This document shows, piece after piece, positions 24,638 through 38,141 of a DNA stretch of 64,000 nt. The stretch is from Nageia nagi (Eukaryota > Pinophyta): assembly GCA_050084985.1 (NCBI GenBank), contig JBITNC010000002.1, forward strand, positions 1,984,001-2,048,000, read 5' to 3'. The notes below the pieces were generated by a model. It was given only the letters and a program-made list of their open reading frames with translations. It was not told where the DNA came from and did no database searches. The position numbers and the translations under genes were made by a program. Within the stretch, counting starts at the first letter, position 1. The number at the start of each line of letters is the position of its first letter.

Positions 24638-26058
24638 TGTAATGTCTCCATTTTTGTGGTGTTTTTCCCATTTCACCTCTAATAAATTGGAACATTAGCT
24701 TAGGTGTGATTTTATCAATTTTAGTAGTTTTTGGTAAATTATTATAAGTTCCACTTAGAGACTTAGTTAAATTCTCTAATTATAGAATAATTGACCCTTT
24801 TCATTTATTTATTGTATTTAGTAAAATGCCAATAATGATGTATTAATGATACCAAGGCAATTATATTTGTAAATGCAATATTAGTCTTCCTAAATAAGGT
24901 GTTGCATATTTTTAGCCTAGATAAATTTAATATTGGCATTTATATGATCCTCCTATCATTAGTTCTGCCCTCTTCGAGGTAGAGCATCCCTAATGTAATA
25001 ACATAGACTACGAGGCATTTGGAAGAGCTCCTAGCTTATACGTGGTACTACAAAGGAGAAATTTGTACCCCAAGGTTCTAGATGGCTCCCAAGCCTAGAT
25101 ATTGGATATTTATAGATAATTTTACCTCCACATTGGAGGATTGGGTATCCCAAGATCCCATGTCACTCCTCTTAGGTATTTGGATCTATGACATTAATCC
25201 CAAGGTACATCGACATCACCACCTCTTGGACATTGAATTCTTAGACTATTGGATGTGATTTCACCTATCCTAAGGTTTTATGTCTTGGATAATGTAAATA
25301 TCAGTACATATATCATATCTCTCAACTATTAGATCATCTTAATGCAAGATTAGAAGAGAGACTACATCGCCTATAAAGGAGGACTCTTAGTCATTATGAG
25401 ATATGAAATTATTGATTATAAATCCCTTATATCGGATTGAGTATGAGAACTATATCTCTACTATTTATAGGGAAACTTACATTTGAGGTATTGAGATCAT
25501 AATATGATAGCCTCAAGCTTACTCTAGGTATCTTTAGAGGAATATTGTTGGTTCCACCATAAAATTTGTTGGGAAGTCTTGGACTATGCCTTGTCGTTGC
25601 TACAATTTGTGAGGCTTTGGATCCATCTAAAATAACATTATTAAAGGAATTCCCAGTACAAGATCCTTAAGTAGAGAAAAATGTATTTATGTAATTACAC
25701 TATTCTATTTGATATCAATACAATTACATTTTGCTATCTCAAGTTGCTATTTATCTGATTTTGCCTAGACGTTGGATTTAGAGAGTCGTTTCATAGTTAC
25801 ATATCTATTTTATCTTCCTTATTCATGCATTGGATTCTTAGAGATATTGATATATATGCGTATTTGTATTTTACTCCAAGTAGCTAGATATTATATTTGT
25901 GTGAGCATTTTGATTCATTATTGCTAAATATATCATAAATAGCCTCATGTTGGAATATTGGGTGTATTTTGAGCTTGTTTAGTCAATTTCAAAGCAAGAA
26001 GGTAAATGTCCCTCTCCTAAGGCACATTTAAGCATGATTTGTCAATTTAGGATCATCA
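24638..26058 (+). repeat. 5' LTR of the LARD-like element
   Basis: Aligns over its whole length with 28878-30306. Shared landmarks include CCATTTCACCTCT near the start, ACATTGGAGGATTGGG in the middle and CCTCTCCTA near the end. A promoter-like GCCTATAAAGGAGG occurs near 25369-25382 and its counterpart GCCTATAAAATGAGG near 29610. Confidence 0.88.
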
Positions 26059-26061
26059 TAG

Positions 26062-26074
26062 TGGTATCAGAGCC
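26062..26074 (+). promoter_or_regulatory. Primer-binding site (initiator Met tRNA), LARD-like element
   Basis: TGGTATCAGAGCC lies three bases after the 5' LTR and is identical to the classical PBS complementary to tRNA-iMet. This fixes the element's orientation as plus. Confidence 0.9.
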
Positions 26075-28877
26075 TTGATTCTATGATCTTGTTGGAATCA
26101 AGGGCATCTCACATGAAGGGTTTTATGAATTAAATTGAAGAGTTGAAATCTTACCTTTGTTGTTGGGTAATTATTACTAAGGAGATTGAGGATATCTCTT
26201 CATCCTATAGGAGAGTTGCTGAAGGAGATTCCTAAAAGAATTAGGAGTTGAAGAAGAATCATTATGGTATCAATAAACAGTGATATTTATGGACTCACAA
26301 TAATAACTTTATGAAAATATCTTAACCTTTTCTATCAGGTAAGAAGGAGGAATTGTTGGAGAGATCTAATTATCATGTTTGAAGATCTAAATATTGCATC
26401 ACAATGGAATTAACCTAACATCATAGTGGATATTTTAAGGAGAAATTGTTGATTAAAGGGCAAGATCCCTCGTTCTAGTAGTTCATTGGGTGCTTTTTTA
26501 TTATAAGTTCAAATTATGATACTTCAAGGAGGTTCATTTAGCTTGGTGAGAGGTAATTTCTATTTTTTATTTTTTTCATCAAGTTTATAGTTCACCACTA
26601 TAATTTAAATTTTGAGGAGTTAAGAAGTTGATCGCCTAGGCTAAAGAATCTTGAATTTGAGTAAGCTTGGTGTTTTTGAGCTCATCTAGAGCTAGACATT
26701 GATAATATTTGTAGGGTTGTTGCACATTCTATATTGAATTTATCAAGAGATTCAAAGTAAGAAGTCATTGCAAAGAGGATAATGAGGAAAAGGAGAGCCA
26801 ATTTGTTGACATTAGTTAAATTTCATCATGGTATCTCCACCATGGAGGCCTAAGAAGAAGTTGTTGGGATAATTTTGCTATTAGAAGTTAGATGTTAAAT
26901 ATTTAGGAGACTCAATTTGATGCGAGTCCATGAAAATTCATTAGAGGTTAGGCATCTGATATCTTAGATCATTTACAAAAGTTGGAGTAGCTTGAAATCA
27001 TTCCAAATTTGTGTGAGAGCATTGAGTTTAATTCAATCAAAGTTTTTTTTAGTTCCATATCCCACATGTTTGAGATTTGATTCTTCATGGAGGTTTGAGT
27101 AATTTACATTTTATTTATTTTTTGTAGGGGTAAAAAGAATAAAAGATAAAAAACTATTTTTTTTAAAGAGTTACAAGGAGTTTAATTTTAAATTAACAAA
27201 CAAATTAGGAGTGATAAGGTATTTTTAATTTGAATGTAAAAAGCAAAAATCCAAATATTTTTAGATACTAAAAAAAGGGTGAACATGGAAAGCACAATAA
27301 TTCTTTAAACATATTTTGTTTTAGAATAAGGAGTTGGATTCATTATGAATAGGAACCATCTTCATTTAACTTGGTTTGTTTAGCTCAAAGATCACATTTG
27401 GAAGGCTCATCTAGATTACTAAGAGCTCATTCATACTTTTTAGAAGTTCATTCAATTATCTAGAGGCTTTACATTGCAATTTATCATCTTAAGGTGGTTT
27501 GTCCACTTTGATAAGGAAGTTAAGCACGTTTCAAAGGCAATGTTTACAAATGCACTATAATGCTAAGCTAAAGATGGAAAAGAATGAAAATGAAAGAAGC
27601 AAAGTCACTTATTGCTTAAGTGAGGTTTTAAGAATTTCATTACCAAAACCTACATATGACAATAATACATTGAAGAAGATGCTTCAGCTTATAGTGGATA
27701 TTCTTAAAAACTTGGAAGAAATCACAAGTTCACAATTTTATAAGATACTTACCATGCTTGATATATTTGCAAAAATTAGAGAAGGCAACATCATGTTAGA
27801 ATTGGGCATGGATGAGTTGATCTAAATAATGTTTTAATATTTCATTACTTTGATTAGAGAATAACATACTAATAATTTCATCACAGCCATGAGAGACATT
27901 ATGATCTTGATCATAAATGAAAGTAATTACATTTTCCAATCATTGATATCTACATTATTTTATTTCTGAAAATAAGACTTGGTTACTCCTTTTGTTGCAC
28001 ATGAGTTGTTGAACAATGTGATTAGATAGTGTGAAGAGAAGTTGAAACCATTTATGGACCAAGAGGAGATAACAACCAAAGCTTCTCTTACAGTTATTTC
28101 CCCACCATATGGGGAAAGAAAAAAAGATCACAAAGCAAATACTTGGGCTTGTAAGCATGATGAGAGAAATAATGATAGTGCACATCATAAATTTATTGAA
28201 AAAAATTGATGACTCGTTACTACAAAAGATAGTATTTATGAAGATGCTTTATACCACCTCAAAAGGGAATATTATGGATCAAATAATATCATTCAGAATA
28301 GTTGATACACTAATTTTTGAAGAAGACCTTTGGACAATATTTGGAATTGCATTAGTATGGAACATAAGCACATGAAAAGAGAATAATTTGTTGATAAGAA
28401 CATATGAAGGAGTAACATTGGGGAGTTTGATATTTTGTTGTACTTTGTCTTGCCTCATAAATAAGGTTACATTAGATAAGAAAAAATGGATGGTATTTAT
28501 TAAGGAATTGGGGCCTATAATTACAAACATAACACTTGGAGAAGATCCTTGGTTGCTATTTCTTATTGTTATACTGTTGGTTGGTTGGGAGGAAGAAGAC
28601 AAATTTCATTTATCAAATAAAAAGGTGTTGCATCACACAATGATAATGGATGAATATGGTTTGAGTTTGGATACATTTGGGATTCTCAAAGAACCAAAGT
28701 TTATAGACTCAAAATATGCTCCATAGAAAAAAGATGAAGACAAGTTAGAGTTTGTTGATTCTATCTTCGCTACAAATATCACTAATGAGGAAGACAAAGA
28801 AGAGGATCAAGAAGACTCTACTATAGCCATGGATGTTCATAATTTCTTAGGGATAAGCAATTTGGTATGGGAAGATT
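26075..28877 (+). other. Interior of the LARD-like element; short unassigned ORFs
   Basis: The longest open stretches are 27499-27825 (108 codons), 28109-28375 (88 codons) and 28388-28726 (112 codons) on the plus strand. None contains a Gag CCHC box, D-S/T-G, YxDD or DDE motif. The product at 27499-27825 is Lys/Leu/Glu-rich and probably helical; the others are Ile/Lys-rich. They may be chance ORFs or remnants of a gag-like or captured gene. A purine-rich TGGTATGGGAAGA just before 28878 is a candidate polypurine tract. Confidence 0.5.
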
Positions 28878-30306
28878 TGTAATATCCACATTTTTGTGTT
28901 ATTTTCCCCATTTCACCTCTGATAAATGGAAACATTAGCTTAGGCATGATTTGATCATTTTTAGTAATTTTTAGATAATTATTATAAGTTCCACTTATAT
29001 ACTTAGTTAAATGATATAATTATAGAACAATGATCCTTTTTATTTATTTATTATATTTAGTTAAATGCCTAAATATCAATAACAATGTATTAATGATACC
29101 AAGGTAATTATATTTGTAAATTCAATATTAGTCTCCCTAAATGAGGCATTACATATTTCTAGCCTTGATAAATGTAATATTGGAATTTAGATGGTACTCT
29201 TGTCATTAGTGCTTCCCTCTTTGAGGTAGACCACCCCCAATGTAATAACACATACTATGAGGTATCTAGAAGAGATCCCAACTTGGACATGATACTACAA
29301 AGGAGAAATCAGGTACCCCAAGGTACTAGATGGCTCTCAATCCTAAATGTTAGGAATTTAATAATAATTTCACCCCCACATTGGAGGATTGGGAATCCCA
29401 ATGTCCCATATCATCTCTCTTGGGTATTTGGACCCATGGTACTAATCCCAAGGCACACTGATATCACCACCTCTTAGATGTTGCATTTTTGTACTGTTGG
29501 ATGTGATTTCACCTATCTTGAGGCTTCCATCTTGGATAATGTAAACATGAGGAACAAAATCACATCTCTCCACCATTAGATCATCTCAATGTAAGATTAG
29601 AGGAGAGACTACATCGCCTATAAAATGAGGATTCTTGGTTATTATGAGATATACAATTATTGATTATAAAGCCGTTTTATTGAATTGAGTGTGAGAACTC
29701 TATCTCTACCATTTGTAGGGAAGCTTGCATTTGAGGTCTTGAGGTCATATGAGGCTAGCCTCAAGCTTACTCCAACCATATTGAGAGGAAAATTGTTAGT
29801 TTTATCACAGAAGTAGTAGGGAAGTCATGTATTGTACCTTATCATTGCTATGATTGGTAAGGCCTTGGATCCATCCAAAATAATCCTATTGGAGGAAGCC
29901 TTAGTACAATATCCTTAGGTAGATAAAAATATATTTGTGTAATTACAATATTCCATTTGATATCAATATAATTACATTTTGCTATCTCAAGTTATTATTT
30001 GTGTCATTCTTCATAGACGTTGGATTTGGAGAGTTGTTTCGTAGTTAAGTATCTATTTTATCTTCCTTGTTCATGTATTGGATTTCTGTATATATTTTTG
30101 CATGCTTGTATTTATATTTTGCTCCAAGTAACTAAATGTTAGGTTTATGTGAGCATTTTGGTTCATGATTGCAAAATTTATCATAAATAGCCAAACATTG
30201 GAATATTGAGTGTATTTTGAGCTTGTTTAGTCAATTTTGAAGCAAGAAGGAAAACATCCCTCTCCTAGGGCATGTTTGAGCATGATCCACCAATTTGGGA
30301 TCATTA
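28878..30306 (+). repeat. 3' LTR of the LARD-like element
   Basis: Direct repeat of 24638-26058, beginning TGTAATATCC. The end is TA at 30306 or CA at 30308, depending on a 2-bp indel. Confidence 0.87.
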
Positions 30307-30309
30307 CAC

Positions 30310-33300
30310 AAGTCACCCATTAACTTGGTACATCTTGATTTCACTTACATATATTGATGGAATCGAGTATCAAGAGTGGACATATTAGTTAGAACTATAG
30401 TATATAGATGTAAAAAGGGATACTAAGTTATATACAATTAAAGTGGGTAATATGGAGGCTATAAAAAGGTTATCTAATATGGTTAGAGAATGGGAAGGAG
30501 CTACAAAGTTTACAAAGGATAGGATGGCTTCAAAGAAAATGTTTGATCTTCATGTGTTATCATTTGCAATGGAAATTATAATAGTTTAGATGGTCAAAGA
30601 TATTATTATAAATCTCAAGGTTTACTAAAGGATAATTATTAAGGGTTGGGATTCATTAATAAAGGAAGATATTATCCTTTCTTATGAGGTATTATGTACC
30701 CATGTAGTGTAAATTCATAAGGAAATATGTGGGTGACCACATGCAACTTGCTATTGTAATGGGGTATAAATGTCACAAACAAGTGTAAGATAATATAGGA
30801 AAAGTGTATGAAATAGGATGAAAGAAAATATGTTACCATAGATATTTCTCTTATAAAATGCCACAAGAGAAATCCATGAGTAGTCTCTAAATTATATAAC
30901 AAGTTCATTCAATTTGGAGGTTTACCCCATGAAGAGGCTTGTCAAATACAAAGAAAAAGTCTTATTTTTAAATGATATTATTTTACATTTAAACATTTTT
31001 TTAATATTTGTAAATTATTATATATTATATAATTATTGTATTTTTCTTAAAAATCTTCATCTTTTGATTAGGGTTAATATTATCAATTGAATACCATGCA
31101 TTATTTAGTAGGTACATACTCATATTTTCCTACATATCAACATCCATCTAAAACTTGAGTAACATAGAATGTGTAGACCTCAAATTATGTAAAATATAAA
31201 TATACACAATAAATAAATGATCTACAATATAAGAAGAGCTAGATATGTACACTATATCAGATACAACAAATATACATGAAAAGCATGCACTTGATATGAA
31301 GTGTATGTACAATCCTCAAAAGCAAGTAGCAATAGATCTCTAAAGGATTGGGATCATATTTGTGGCAAGTTTACAATGCATCTTTATGTACATGGATCAA
31401 CAACTCAACCATAAAAATATGGAACCCTCAATCTAGAATATGCATGCCACCAATGACATAGAATCAATATAATTATGATGTGCATCAAAGATATAAAGTT
31501 TCAAAGCTCAAAGTATAATAATTACTCATAATAGGTGGTATTAAACGATATCATTTCTTGATGAAGATTATAGAAGACAACCACCTATCAGAGATCTTAT
31601 CATATCAAATAGTTCCAATCTATGGAGGTGAACTTATTCCACTCATATATATAGCTTGTAAAGACATAGAAAGGAGTGAAGGATGACCTTTAGTAATATT
31701 ATTATCATTGTTATGTTCAAGATACTTTAAAATATAAACCATGATAAGTGATATAGCTTTTAATATAACACATATCATTGCATTGTAATATCAACTATAT
31801 CTTGATGTTTGTTATATTACAATAAGTCATCTATAAAATCTAAATATGATTTATTTAATAAATAATAAAATCATTTTTAGGCTTCTACATTTTGCCCCTC
31901 TTTGGATATGAAATAAAAAGTATTGAAATTGCATAGTCCAAAAAGGTTTAGAGAAGAGAAGAAAAATTTTCAATAGTAAAGTGGACTTCCCTTTTTCGAT
32001 CGATATGTCGAGTATGATATGTTGTCTCCTCTCTTTTGGTCTTATGTTTTCCCTTGCTCTACCTTCTTTAGGGAACCAAGCTAAAATCAAAATCCTTGTA
32101 TGAGAAGAGCATCTCTATTCAAATATTACTCTCCCAGATAATACCTTTTTGAGAACAAACCAACATAATACCCACAAAGATCACATCCTATTAAAGAATA
32201 ATTAATTTGAAATATCAAAGATGAAATAAATATGTTATCCATTGTATCACTATGGTCGATGCAACTCATAAATTCTATGTAACCATGATTATCAAGCTGA
32301 TGGGGTCCTTTGATGCCCTAAGCTTGGAATAACCTGCAATTTATGAGATTTTGCTCATGGAGTGACCATGGCCTTGAAAATATTAATTAAAATAACATTG
32401 AGTTATTATCCATTATTGATATAATGTCATTTGAATTCCATGAAAAATACCACATATTCAAATATTTATTGGCCTTACATATCAAGTGTGTACATTTGAT
32501 CACACTAAATTGAATAATTTTATTGATTTTCAAAGCAAACCTACATTGTTGATTGTATTAATTTTGTAGGATTTAGCAATCATGTCTTTCGTAATTCTAT
32601 TCATCATTTCCATATTAGTGCATATTTATGAAATAATGGCATTTCTAATTAGATATTCAATAAATTATAGCATGCCCTATTTGTAATGAATTTATAGTAA
32701 CCATATGCCATTAGCTGCATGAAATTTGTCAAATTAAATCAACAAATTTTGATTATATTCAATTAAAAGCAACTAATAATAATTTTCATCATAAAATCCA
32801 TTAAAAGGCATTTCTTCATGTCATAATATTTTTCATATAAGTAATAAATTTACTCATTTTGACCCTATATACTTTTGGTCTGTACAGTGATCATACACAC
32901 ATGATATCTATTATTTTGATCTAGTAAAACTATGATACTATAATCAAAATTTGAAAGAATCCATAATTTCACTTCCTTTACATCATTAACTATGTGAAAA
33001 TGATGGAATTGAACTTTATGAAAAATAGCATATTCAATTGGCATTAAAAAATAGTTAGTTAAACCTTCACCTTTTAAGAAACATACCTCAATGCAAAAAT
33101 AAAAATTTGACATCGATGTTTAATTAAATCCAATTTTTTAGGTTAAAAATCTCCATGTTTTTATCATGTAGCATCCATTTTATACATTATTTTGATTCAG
33201 AAAATTAGAATGTGAACATAGCACTTTAATCATTTGCTAATTTTGCATAAAATACATCACTAGAGGCATTTATTTAGTAATAATAAACATTAATAATGGA

Positions 33301-34149
33301 ACATAGTCAATTTCCTCACAAATGTATAATGTAAGTTATGCATACTACAATACTTATCATTTCTAGTCATCAGATGTTGAATTACTCATCAATTTTGCAT
33401 TTTGGACATCATTGGTGATGTGAGTTTGGTGGAATTGATTTTTCAAAAAGAAATGACTGCCAATTAAAATAATTTTAAGTATTTTGCCTACACTAGTCAT
33501 TATTTTGGAAGCATTAATTTTGAGATTTTAAAAAGCTTTTATTTGAGCCAAGGTTAGGTAAAAAAATTGAATAAAATATATTTTTGGTTGATTTTTTTAT
33601 CGTTTTCTCCTATCACTCTTTGTCTCCTTGTTGTAATATGTGGTCCTTTAGCTTGGCAACACTATTTGTCCTCCATATTTTGATTCTTTTGCCTTGATTT
33701 TTTTTAGTTGTTTAATTTTTTCTATTCATCTAGCTAATATGGTTGATCATGATTGGTGTGCTATTGAAATACCTTTGCCAAGGTGAAGGGGCCATGTTGT
33801 TGAATACCTTCAAAGTCTCTCCTTTGAACACATGATAAGGATTTCATTTTTATTGTTTTCTTTTGATAAAAGTTTTTACTATTATGTCCATATGAAACCC
33901 TATGGTTTCCTTATATTTGGCCATTTTATGGCATATTTTGCCCCCAATGTAATATTTTCATCTTGATTTGAGGCTTATAATTACCTCAATCATTTATACA
34001 TACTTATACCTCGATAAGAGCAACTCTTCTTTTCCTTTAGGCTTGATATGGGTAGTTCAAGATATATGTGCCAGGGGCACACATTTTGCTTGGGCACCAC
34101 TTGTATGTACAATTTTATGTGTGTTGACAAGTTCAATATTATGATTGCT
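30310..34149. other. AT-rich DNA, no gene recognised
   Basis: Minus-strand open stretches at 30672-30908, 31851-32090 and 32865-33113 have low-complexity products and match nothing I know. A plus frame around 30450-30700 (MEAIKRLSNMVREWEG...) is fairly open but unassigned. No repeat pair or transposon end was seen. It probably consists of very old transposon remains. Confidence 0.5.
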
Positions 34150-34900
34150 CATTTTATTCTCCTATGTGTGGGCCTATGAGAAGATAATGGTGATTTAGCC
34201 TATGGGACTGTGGAGGGCAAGGGAGGACCCCTTAGATATTGCTTTGATTTGTTGGATATCCAAGTTACATGGGTATAGGTACCCACATTCAGTAGATATG
34301 AGGCAGTGGGAGATAAACCAATTCTAGCTTAAGGATGTGGTTTGGGTTTCATATGCCCACTTCATTTGGGAGGATCATGCCCACCAACTTACCTAGGTGA
34401 GGCAATCGTTCTTCCTTCAAACCTAGAGGAAGCTAGTGGAGCCTTACTTTCTATAAGGTGTTGAGGTAATTCAAGATTTGATAGGGGATTCCACCTACCC
34501 CAAATTACTATATCCACCATAGGATTGAGAGGGATGATCCACTAGAAGCATAAATTATTACAACCTGGGTTGTCACATGGGAGGAGCCTAGAATATTGGA
34601 TCTAGTTGTAAACATCTGCCTTACCCCTGGAACTGTGAGGTTGTTCATTGCATGGTGGGAAATAATTAATCCAACCCCATTAGGCATAGATGATGATAAG
34701 TATGAGGAGATGGTAGCAGCATCAAAGGGGTCTGTAAATGAGGACCCATAGTAGGTGGATAATCTTATGCATGATATTTCGATACAAGGACCACCAATTA
34801 CCCTAGCACCAAGACTAATAGCCTTAATTGAGGTTATACCACTAGCTTTAGTAGGTAACATTGTAAGAACCTTGATCTTATCCTTTCATCTCTTATTGCC
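34150..34900 (+). pseudogene. Plant mobile domain (MAIN/aminotransferase-like) protein remnant
   Basis: Plus-frame pieces follow the usual order of plant mobile domain proteins. VWAYEKIMV (about 34165) recalls the family's QxWAYERI. RQWEINQF, stop, LKDVVWVSYAHF (about 34300-34365) recalls DxVxWxPY. RKLVEPYFL, stop, GVEVIQDL (about 34425-34485) recalls VExYxPxRVxRQFG. CLTPGTVRLFIAWWEIINP (about 34615-34675) recalls the C-terminal YxxWWxxI segment. After that KYEEMVAASKGSVNEDP continues in one frame. Several stops and at least one frameshift make it a pseudogene. Such domains occur both in host silencing factors (MAIN, MAIL1) and in plant transposons. In this repeat context a transposon-derived copy is more likely. 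The opposite-strand ORF at 34508-34861 is a shadow. Confidence 0.5.
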
Positions 34901-37101
34901 TTATATTTAATCATATTCATCCTCTTACCTCATCGTATACCTTTTTGACTTTATGAGTTGGGTTGAATATCAACCCATCGACTACTTTACCAGCTTGCCA
35001 GTTGGTCAATTGGCCCATTGGTTTGATACCTAACCTATAAAGCCAATTTTGAATTTTTTTTCCCTCTATGGATGCTCTCTTTCTCATTTTGACCTTAGCA
35101 CCTTAGTCATTTTCCAACTGACCCATCTTGTCCAACTAAGTCCTTGAGTAAGATCCCAAGCCATGGCATCCCTTACCACTCCCTTTGATATGTTTTGAGC
35201 ATTCTTGTAGGTGTTGGAGAGCACATGGAACACTTGTATCCTTTGGATATTACATTTGTATGAGTATGTAGCATGTTTATAAGCTATATTCATGGTAGTT
35301 TAACTTGTTTTTATCATTTCATCATTGTCTTAGCATAGCATGAGCATATCACATTGTATTGTAAGCATTCTCTTGCTTTATATTGCCCATTTGATTATGG
35401 GATAGGGGGTCTACATTCCATCAAGGAGGATAAACACCTCTATTTGAGCATAGTCTAGGGTCTTAAGGGATTAGAGTGTTGAGGCCCCCATTAATATTTA
35501 TTTTCTTATAGGTTTAGCACATTCATCCATCATTTTCAATCATGAGATGAACTCTCCACCATAGCATTGGTGTTGCAATCCATTAGGTCCTCTCTTTGAG
35601 AGGCAAGGATCGCATCATTTTGGGTGCATCATAAGATGGCAATCATGATGGGACCTTCCTTGGTCCATTGAGCTCAACTTGGAAGAGTTTTCTAAACCTT
35701 TCTCTCTTTGTTGGGTGTTATTTTTTACCCTTTCTCTTGCATTTTTAGGTATTTCCCATCATTGAAATGTGTTGGTTATTTTAGGGAATCATATTGGAGC
35801 TAAGGTGAATCAAATTTTGAAATTTTAGAGTCCCCATTCCCAACCATTTGCTAGCTAATTTCATGTAGAATGATTAGTAAATTTTAGCCAAATTTTAGCA
35901 TATTGGTTAGTCCATTAGCCAGCTTACATCTTGTTGGTTTACCCTTAACAATCACCTATGTTTGTATCTATTAGTCAATTCACTCTTGATCGATTTACCC
36001 TTAATTTTGATATGGTCATCAATAGATCAATTTATTTATTAGTTAAGCCTAAGGGTGTTGGTTAGTCTTCTTTTAGGGTTTGATTCTATAAGCTAAGCTT
36101 AGATCCATTTTTATCATCTTATGTTTAGCTCTAGCCCTATAACTAGGTGGAAGCAATCTATTGCTAGCATTTTTATTTCTAGATTGTAATCATAAATCTC
36201 ATTTTGAGTATTTTATAGTAGTTTTTAAACTTTTTTGGGTACCATTATGATTAGGTGGTTGACTATTTGATTAGCCCATCGATTGGTATTGCTAGCTAAT
36301 TTTTTAGTAGACTGGATAGGATCAGATTTTGTAAACAAGTATTCATTCATGATGAGAGTTTAGAGTGGTATCCCCCCTAGGTGTGTATCCCTCTTTTTTC
36401 ATGCTTTACGTTAGGTCTTATTTATTATTTACATCCTAGGATTGCTTATCTTGTTTATTTTCACTTGCATTATTGAAAGTTTCATCCTTGGGTGGGAGTG
36501 CCTTATTACATCTCATGAGAGATGTAATTTCTTGCAATTTATCCATCTAATTGCATATCATTCGTAAATTAATATTGCATATTAATTGTTCATAAGCCTA
36601 GGATTGAGCCAGACATGTGGATGTCACTACCACAATGTCATCCACACTTGGAGGTCATTGCCAAGGTGGGGTACTTGAGGTTGATCCATTAAACATTTCA
36701 CACCCATAGAAGATTGAGCCTTCACCAAAAATACTTGACTTGAATTATCTAGGAAAACTAATTAAGAGGTCACTTTATCATAAAATCAATCATCATTAAT
36801 CAAGATAATTAGCCAAGTTGAACAAGAAGTAATTAGATCAAGAAAAATCACCATTGCTATCTTAATCATCATCTCATCATAATCATATAGGAATTTCTAT
36901 CTTATCATTTAGGGTGTTTATGCATTAATTTTGCATTTTACTAAAAATAAATCAAATTAAATCAAAAATCCAAAAAAATATAGGCTTGGTGTTTGTTTGT
37001 TTATCATTGTTTGACACCCAATAATATTGTTCTTTCCTTTTGTTCCTTTCTTATTAAGGTTATTTAAGCCTTTTATTTTTGATAGGGAGTCTAGTGTGAA
37101 C
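34901..37101. other. Non-coding flank, possibly leader or LTR of element C
   Basis: Moderately AT-rich, with repeated TTGGTTAGTC/ATTGGTT and CATTGGTTTGAT words around 34980-36300. No coding motif was found. As it lies upstream of the element C gag on the same strand it could hold that element's LTR and leader. The partner LTR was not found in the window. Confidence 0.4.
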
Positions 37102-38141
37102 ATGAAAACTACATCTAGATTTGATCCATTAGAGCAAAATCAAGAGCAACACCTAGACTTAGAGCCACCTTATCAACCTCTTCCTTCTAGGCCAACCACT
37201 CCATCTCACATTTTTAGTCCTTCTTATCATTCTAGTCCTTTGTTTCATCATTCTCCATCTCATCCTTGTTCTTCTCATTGTTTCAGTATGCCTCTTGGTT
37301 CTCAATTGGTTAGTGAAAGTGAGTCTCATCCTTTGTTTTAGAGTCTTCCTTTTTCCATCAAAAGTCAGTTTGTTGATGATCCTGTTGTTTAAGAGGCCTT
37401 GGATGTGTTCTTTGAATAATTTTCCCTTTAGCATCATCTTGGTCCTAATGTCTTATTTCCTTCTCATCCTTATAAGGTGGTTCATCATTATGGTCCTTCA
37501 CATTTTGATCCTTAGCCTTCTTTTTTTTATCCCATCACCACTTGTTGAAATAGCCTTGATCACATCTCAACCTTTGTAAAAAGTTATCTCACCATTGTCC
37601 CTAGCCATGTCCTTGCCATCGAGTGTCCCTCTTATCTCATCAAGTGCACAACCCATCATGGATCATCATTCCTTCATCATATCCATAATCTTAGAGCTCT
37701 TGGTTCATCCATGCCTCTTATTATGCCATCTTCTCCTCTTGTTTCTCATGGTATTGGGTTACATAATAGTCTCTCTCCCTTGAGAGTTCCATAGTATGAT
37801 CCAAACCAACTAGCTCAAGTTGCTTATGTTATCCAAATAGATTCTTCCCCTTGACCAAGCCAACATGACCTTCATCAAAATCAAATACAAGGCAACTTTC
37901 AACCTTTGCTCTCTTAAGGCATTGTTGATCAACCTCATCAAGATGTGAGTATTCCTCCTCCTTCTCCTCTTCATCATGTGCATTATTCATCATATCAAAG
38001 TCAAATTCAAGGGAATATCAACCAATTGGTTTAACCACAAGGTTAATTTATTCCCAATTAGACTTAGAATCAACCATCCTTTCAAGTACAAGGCATGGAA
38101 AATCAATAACCTCAAGCAATTCATGATGATATCTTTAAGAG
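37102..38141 (+). pseudogene. Element C gag, 5' part (Ty3/gypsy), split by element A
   Basis: From ATG 37102 the plus frame gives an acidic then Pro/Ser/His-rich Gag N-terminus (FDPLEQNQEQHLDLEPPYQP, then PSRPTTPSHIF). Further on come Gln/Asn-rich pieces such as QIQGNFQP and QIQGNINQLV, repeated about 40 residues apart. Frameshifts and stops occur from 37341 on. The frame read at 38120-38141 (DDIFK) continues on the other side of the inserted element A at 46807, showing that A landed inside this gene. No gene-specific function beyond virus-like particle formation is inferred. Confidence 0.65.

Larger units (their letters stand above)
24638..30306 (+). mobile_element. LARD-like non-autonomous LTR retrotransposon
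   Basis: Two direct repeats of about 1.42 kb (24638-26058 and 28878-30306) both begin TGTAAT. The left ends GATCATCA and the right GATCATTA (or two bases later). An initiator-Met PBS follows the left copy directly. The interior is only about 2.8 kb and shows no Gag, protease, integrase, RT or RNase H motif on either strand. Long LTRs around a short non-coding interior fit a large retrotransposon derivative (LARD) mobilised in trans, or an element that lost its coding part. Flanks are TAGGT on the left and CAAGT or CACAA on the right, depending on the end chosen, so a target duplication is not certain. The LTR copies differ more, with more indels, than those of the copia element or element A, so this is an older insertion. 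Confidence 0.82.

Noticed and set aside
26062-26074. tRNA gene-like sequence
   Set aside because: Only a tRNA 3'-end complement (PBS) directly after an LTR; no cloverleaf around it. The same applies to 11781-11796.
34508-34861. 117-codon minus-strand ORF
   Set aside because: Opposite the plus-strand frame that carries the plant-mobile-domain-like motifs. The minus product has no recognisable feature.
36366-36386. TGGTATCCCCCC as a possible initiator-Met PBS
   Set aside because: Matches only the first seven bases of the PBS and no LTR end or partner LTR was found.
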